33,645 nt of DNA from CTSOIL-112 sp964293815 (GTDB taxonomy: Bacteria; Pseudomonadota; Gammaproteobacteria; Burkholderiales; Burkholderiaceae): the NCBI GenBank assembly GCA_964293815.1, contig CAXYYC010000027.1, positions 1 to 33,645 on the forward strand. The letters are read 5' to 3'. The notes under the pieces were generated by a model. It had not been told where the DNA came from and searched no databases. It saw nothing but the letters and a program-made list of their open reading frames with translations. Shown here one piece after another: positions 31,905 to 33,645 of the stretch. The first letter of the stretch is position 1; each line of letters begins with the position of its first letter. The position numbers were made by a program, and so were the translations under genes.

Positions 31905-33278
31905 TTAATGGGGCTTGAGTAATGCGCGTCGTTCATGCACTTTTAAACGGCTCAGACAGATCAGTCCAACCACGAAAAATGCGGCCAACGCGAGCGAGGA
32001 CGCGTGCGTCGTGCCGGTTTTATTGATTAAGTAGCCATGCACGCCGGTACCGACGATGATGGCGAGTTTCTCCAGAATGTCGTAAAAGCTAAAAAAAGTC
32101 GCCGAGTCATGCGAAGTGGGCAGTAATTTACTGTAGGTGGAGCGCGACATCGATTGCAAACCGCCCATGACTAAGCCGACCAAACCGGCGATACCGAAAA
32201 AGCGATTTTGCCCATTGGGGTCGTTAGCCGAGAGCGTGTAAATCAGCAGACACACAATAATCCAGATACTCACGGCGCTCATTAGCACCCAAGTGTTGCC
32301 AATGCGTTTACTCAGCCACGAAAACAGCATGGCGCCGATGATGGCGACCACTTGCAACAGCATAATGGTGATAATCATTTTGGATTGCGGTAGGTTCAGC
32401 TCCGTACCGATGAAGGTAGCGATCAGGAAAATCGTTTGCATACCGACGCTGTAAAAGAAAAATGAGGTCAAAAACCATTTGATGGACTTGCTTTTGATCA
32501 AATCGCGCACCGTGTGTTGCAGTTCCTCAAAACTGTCGCTGACCAAATCAATATACGACCGCCGTTCCAATGCGCGCTCCTCGCGGCGGCTGATAACGCG
32601 GTTTTTGGGTAGGCGGGCAAAGCTGTATTGCGCAAAGCCCAGCCACCAGCAGCCGGTGAGGAAAAAGCACAGTCGCGTGTAAAAGCCACGGTTGGACTCA
32701 TCGGCCACGACCTGTATCAAGACCAGTGAAATAATCAGAATCAGTAATGAGCCAACATAGCCAAGCGAAAAGCCGCGCGCGGAGAGGGTGTCCTGTTGGG
32801 CGGGGCTGGCGATTTCGGGCAGGTAGGCGTTGTAAAACACCAGCGAGCCGTAAAAGCCGATACTTGCGGTGATATTGAACAGCAGCGCCCAGAGCACTTG
32901 ATCGGCGCTTTTGAAGAAAAACAAACCCATGCACGAGAGCGCGCCCAAGGTACAGAAAAATTTGAGAAAAGAGAGCTTGTTGCCGCGACTACCTGCGATG
33001 GACGACAGCACGGGGGACAGCAACACCAAGATAAAAAAAGACAAGCTGAGCGAATAGCTATAAGCCGCATTGGCACTGATTTCGTAGCCGAATAGGTTCA
33101 ATACTTGCGGCGCACCGTTCATCACGCTTTGAAAGTACAGCGGGAACAGCGCGGTATTGATGACCAATGCGTAGGATGAGTTCGCCCAGTCGTAGAACGC
33201 CCATGCGCGCATGGTGCGCGGATCGTCTACTTTTGCTGTTGACGTGGCGCGGGTATTTTTTGGGGTGACAGCAGGCAT
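31905..33278 (-). CDS. UMF1/Atg22-type MFS transporter
   Basis: This 457-residue membrane protein has about 12 helices. The N-terminal signature WAFYDWANSSYALVINTALFPLYF is the hallmark of the UMF1 family (related to yeast vacuolar Atg22). GFYGSLVFYNAYLPEIA and SARGFSLGYVGSLLILIISL are also diagnostic, and the second half has GLVMGGLQSMSRSTYSKLLP. Family members are presumed amino-acid effluxers. The Thr/Arg/Lys-rich first 18 residues are cytoplasmic; the ATG at 33278 lacks a strong ribosome site. It probably stands alone, with the glpT tail upstream ended by a terminator. Confidence 0.9.
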   Translation of the reverse strand: MPAVTPKNTRATSTAKVDDPRTMRAWAFYDWANSSYALVINTALFPLYFQSVMNGAPQVLNLFGYEISANAAYSYSLSLSFFILVLLSPVLSSIAGSRGNKLSFLKFFCTLGALSCMGLFFFKSADQVLWALLFNITASIGFYGSLVFYNAYLPEIASPAQQDTLSARGFSLGYVGSLLILIISLVLIQVVADESNRGFYTRLCFFLTGCWWLGFAQYSFARLPKNRVISRREERALERRSYIDLVSDSFEELQHTVRDLIKSKSIKWFLTSFFFYSVGMQTIFLIATFIGTELNLPQSKMIITIMLLQVVAIIGAMLFSWLSKRIGNTWVLMSAVSIWIIVCLLIYTLSANDPNGQNRFFGIAGLVGLVMGGLQSMSRSTYSKLLPTSHDSATFFSFYDILEKLAIIVGTGVHGYLINKTGTTHASSLALAAFFVVGLICLSRLKVHERRALLKPH

Positions 33279-33402
33279 GGCGGCTCGTTTGGCTGGATTG
33301 GGAAAGGGGGTGTATGAATGATTGTGGATGATAAAGGAAAAGCTTGCTCATGTGTGTGTTGCGGTGCGATTGATGCTCAAAGATTGATGGTGCGAGCCGC
33401 GG

Positions 33403-33437
33403 CAAAAAACCGAAAGGAGCGCATGTGCGCTCCTTTC
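33403..33437 (-). terminator. Rho-independent terminator of the glpT remnant
   Basis: A perfect 12 bp stem GAAAGGAGCGCA / TGCGCTCCTTTC (33412-33437) is followed on the minus strand by a run of six T. It lies about 30 bp past the stop codon of the truncated transporter gene. Confidence 0.9.
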
Positions 33438-33465
33438 AGGTTTGCTTGAGTGATTTGTTTAGTAA

Positions 33466-33590
33466 TTATTTAACCAAACGGTCTTCTTCAGCGATTCGTG
33501 CTTTGTGTTTGGCCTCTTCGACCATGGTGATGAGCAACAAGATACATGCCAAAATACCACCGACAATCATCACATAGAAACCGCCGTCCC
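33466..33590 (-). pseudogene. C-terminal fragment of a GlpT-like glycerol-3-phosphate transporter
   Basis: Forty-one codons stay open from the IS junction to a TAA at 33466. They encode DGGFYVMIVGGILACILLL, a membrane helix, followed by a charged tail ending EEDRLVK. The D-G-G-F-x-V-M-I-x-G-x-I-L-A-x-I-L-L pattern is very like the last helix of GlpT (organophosphate:phosphate antiporter family), from memory. The remainder lies beyond the IS, outside the window. Because the IS interrupts it, the full gene is probably broken. Confidence 0.7.
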
Positions 33591-33645
33591 TGATCTGCCC
33601 TCGATTTGACGGACACCTATTAACGTAAACAAGAGGTGTCAAATG
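33591..33645 (+). mobile_element. Left end of an IS3-like insertion sequence with transposase start
   Basis: The end TGATCTGCCCTCG matches the inverted repeat at 43-55. Next come a short leader and AGAGGTG before an ATG at 33643-33645, probably the start of transposase OrfA. A 7 bp inverted repeat (GACACCT at 33612-33618, AGGTGTC at 33634-33640) surrounds the ribosome site. The IS points the same way as the copy at the left edge. Confidence 0.75.

Noticed and set aside
1..33645. Composite transposon of 33 kb flanked by direct IS copies
   Set aside because: The content is housekeeping genes, the flanking bases show no shared target duplication, and both ends interrupt ordinary genes. A contig break at a multicopy IS explains it better.

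Overview
The window looks like a complete assembly contig from a Gram-negative proteobacterium, chromosomal and of middling GC. A beta- or near-beta gammaproteobacterium fits best. The basis is a surA-like, pdxA, rsmA run, an alanyl-tRNA synthetase with beta/gamma-type signatures, CcoI/CcoS maturation factors for a cbb3 oxidase, IscX, YgiQ, and an outer-membrane autotransporter. The genus cannot be named from the sequence alone. Both edges are 55 bp pieces of what appears to be the same IS3-like insertion sequence in the same orientation. The IS cuts an autotransporter esterase at the left and a GlpT-like transporter at the right.

Layout. 1-55: right end of the IS. 56-1438: truncated GDSL esterase autotransporter. 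1538-4318 (minus): MFS transporter, DUF2804 protein, Dabb-domain protein. 4486-5436: RluA-type pseudouridine synthase. 5451-6227: AT-rich patch with an unknown protein divergent from a small XRE regulator. 10985 down to 6257 (minus): tight operon pdxA-rsmA-ccoI-ccoS-yjbR/mmcQ, preceded by a surA-like chaperone with its own terminator. 12264-13493 (minus): BenE-type transporter. 13494-13984: gene-free, with a 289 bp inverted-repeat element. 17953 down to 13985 (minus): five genes (DMT exporter, LysE exporter, threonine aldolase-type enzyme, half-size DMT protein, PhzF-like isomerase), divergent from a MocR-type regulator (18056-19594) that is followed by L-serine dehydratase. 21111-22833: VOC protein and YcaQ-like DNA glycosylase. 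22842-23855 (minus): lipoprotein esterase. 24117-27791: alaS, an AT-rich one-TM protein of unknown function, iscX. 27916-29517: LysE-family exporter and a fatty acid hydroxylase/sterol desaturase. 29553-31820 (minus): YgiQ. 31905-33278 (minus): UMF1-type MFS transporter. 33466-33590 (minus): glpT tail. 33591-33645: left end of the IS.

Most genes are housekeeping or transport genes. The parts worth attention are the MocR-centred amino-acid export and degradation neighbourhood with a clear inverted-repeat operator, the inverted-repeat element at 13.6-13.9 kb, the AT-rich unknown genes, and the IS boundaries. I saw no CRISPR array, tRNA, rRNA, prophage or recognisable defence system, and nothing that clearly amounts to a wholly new system.
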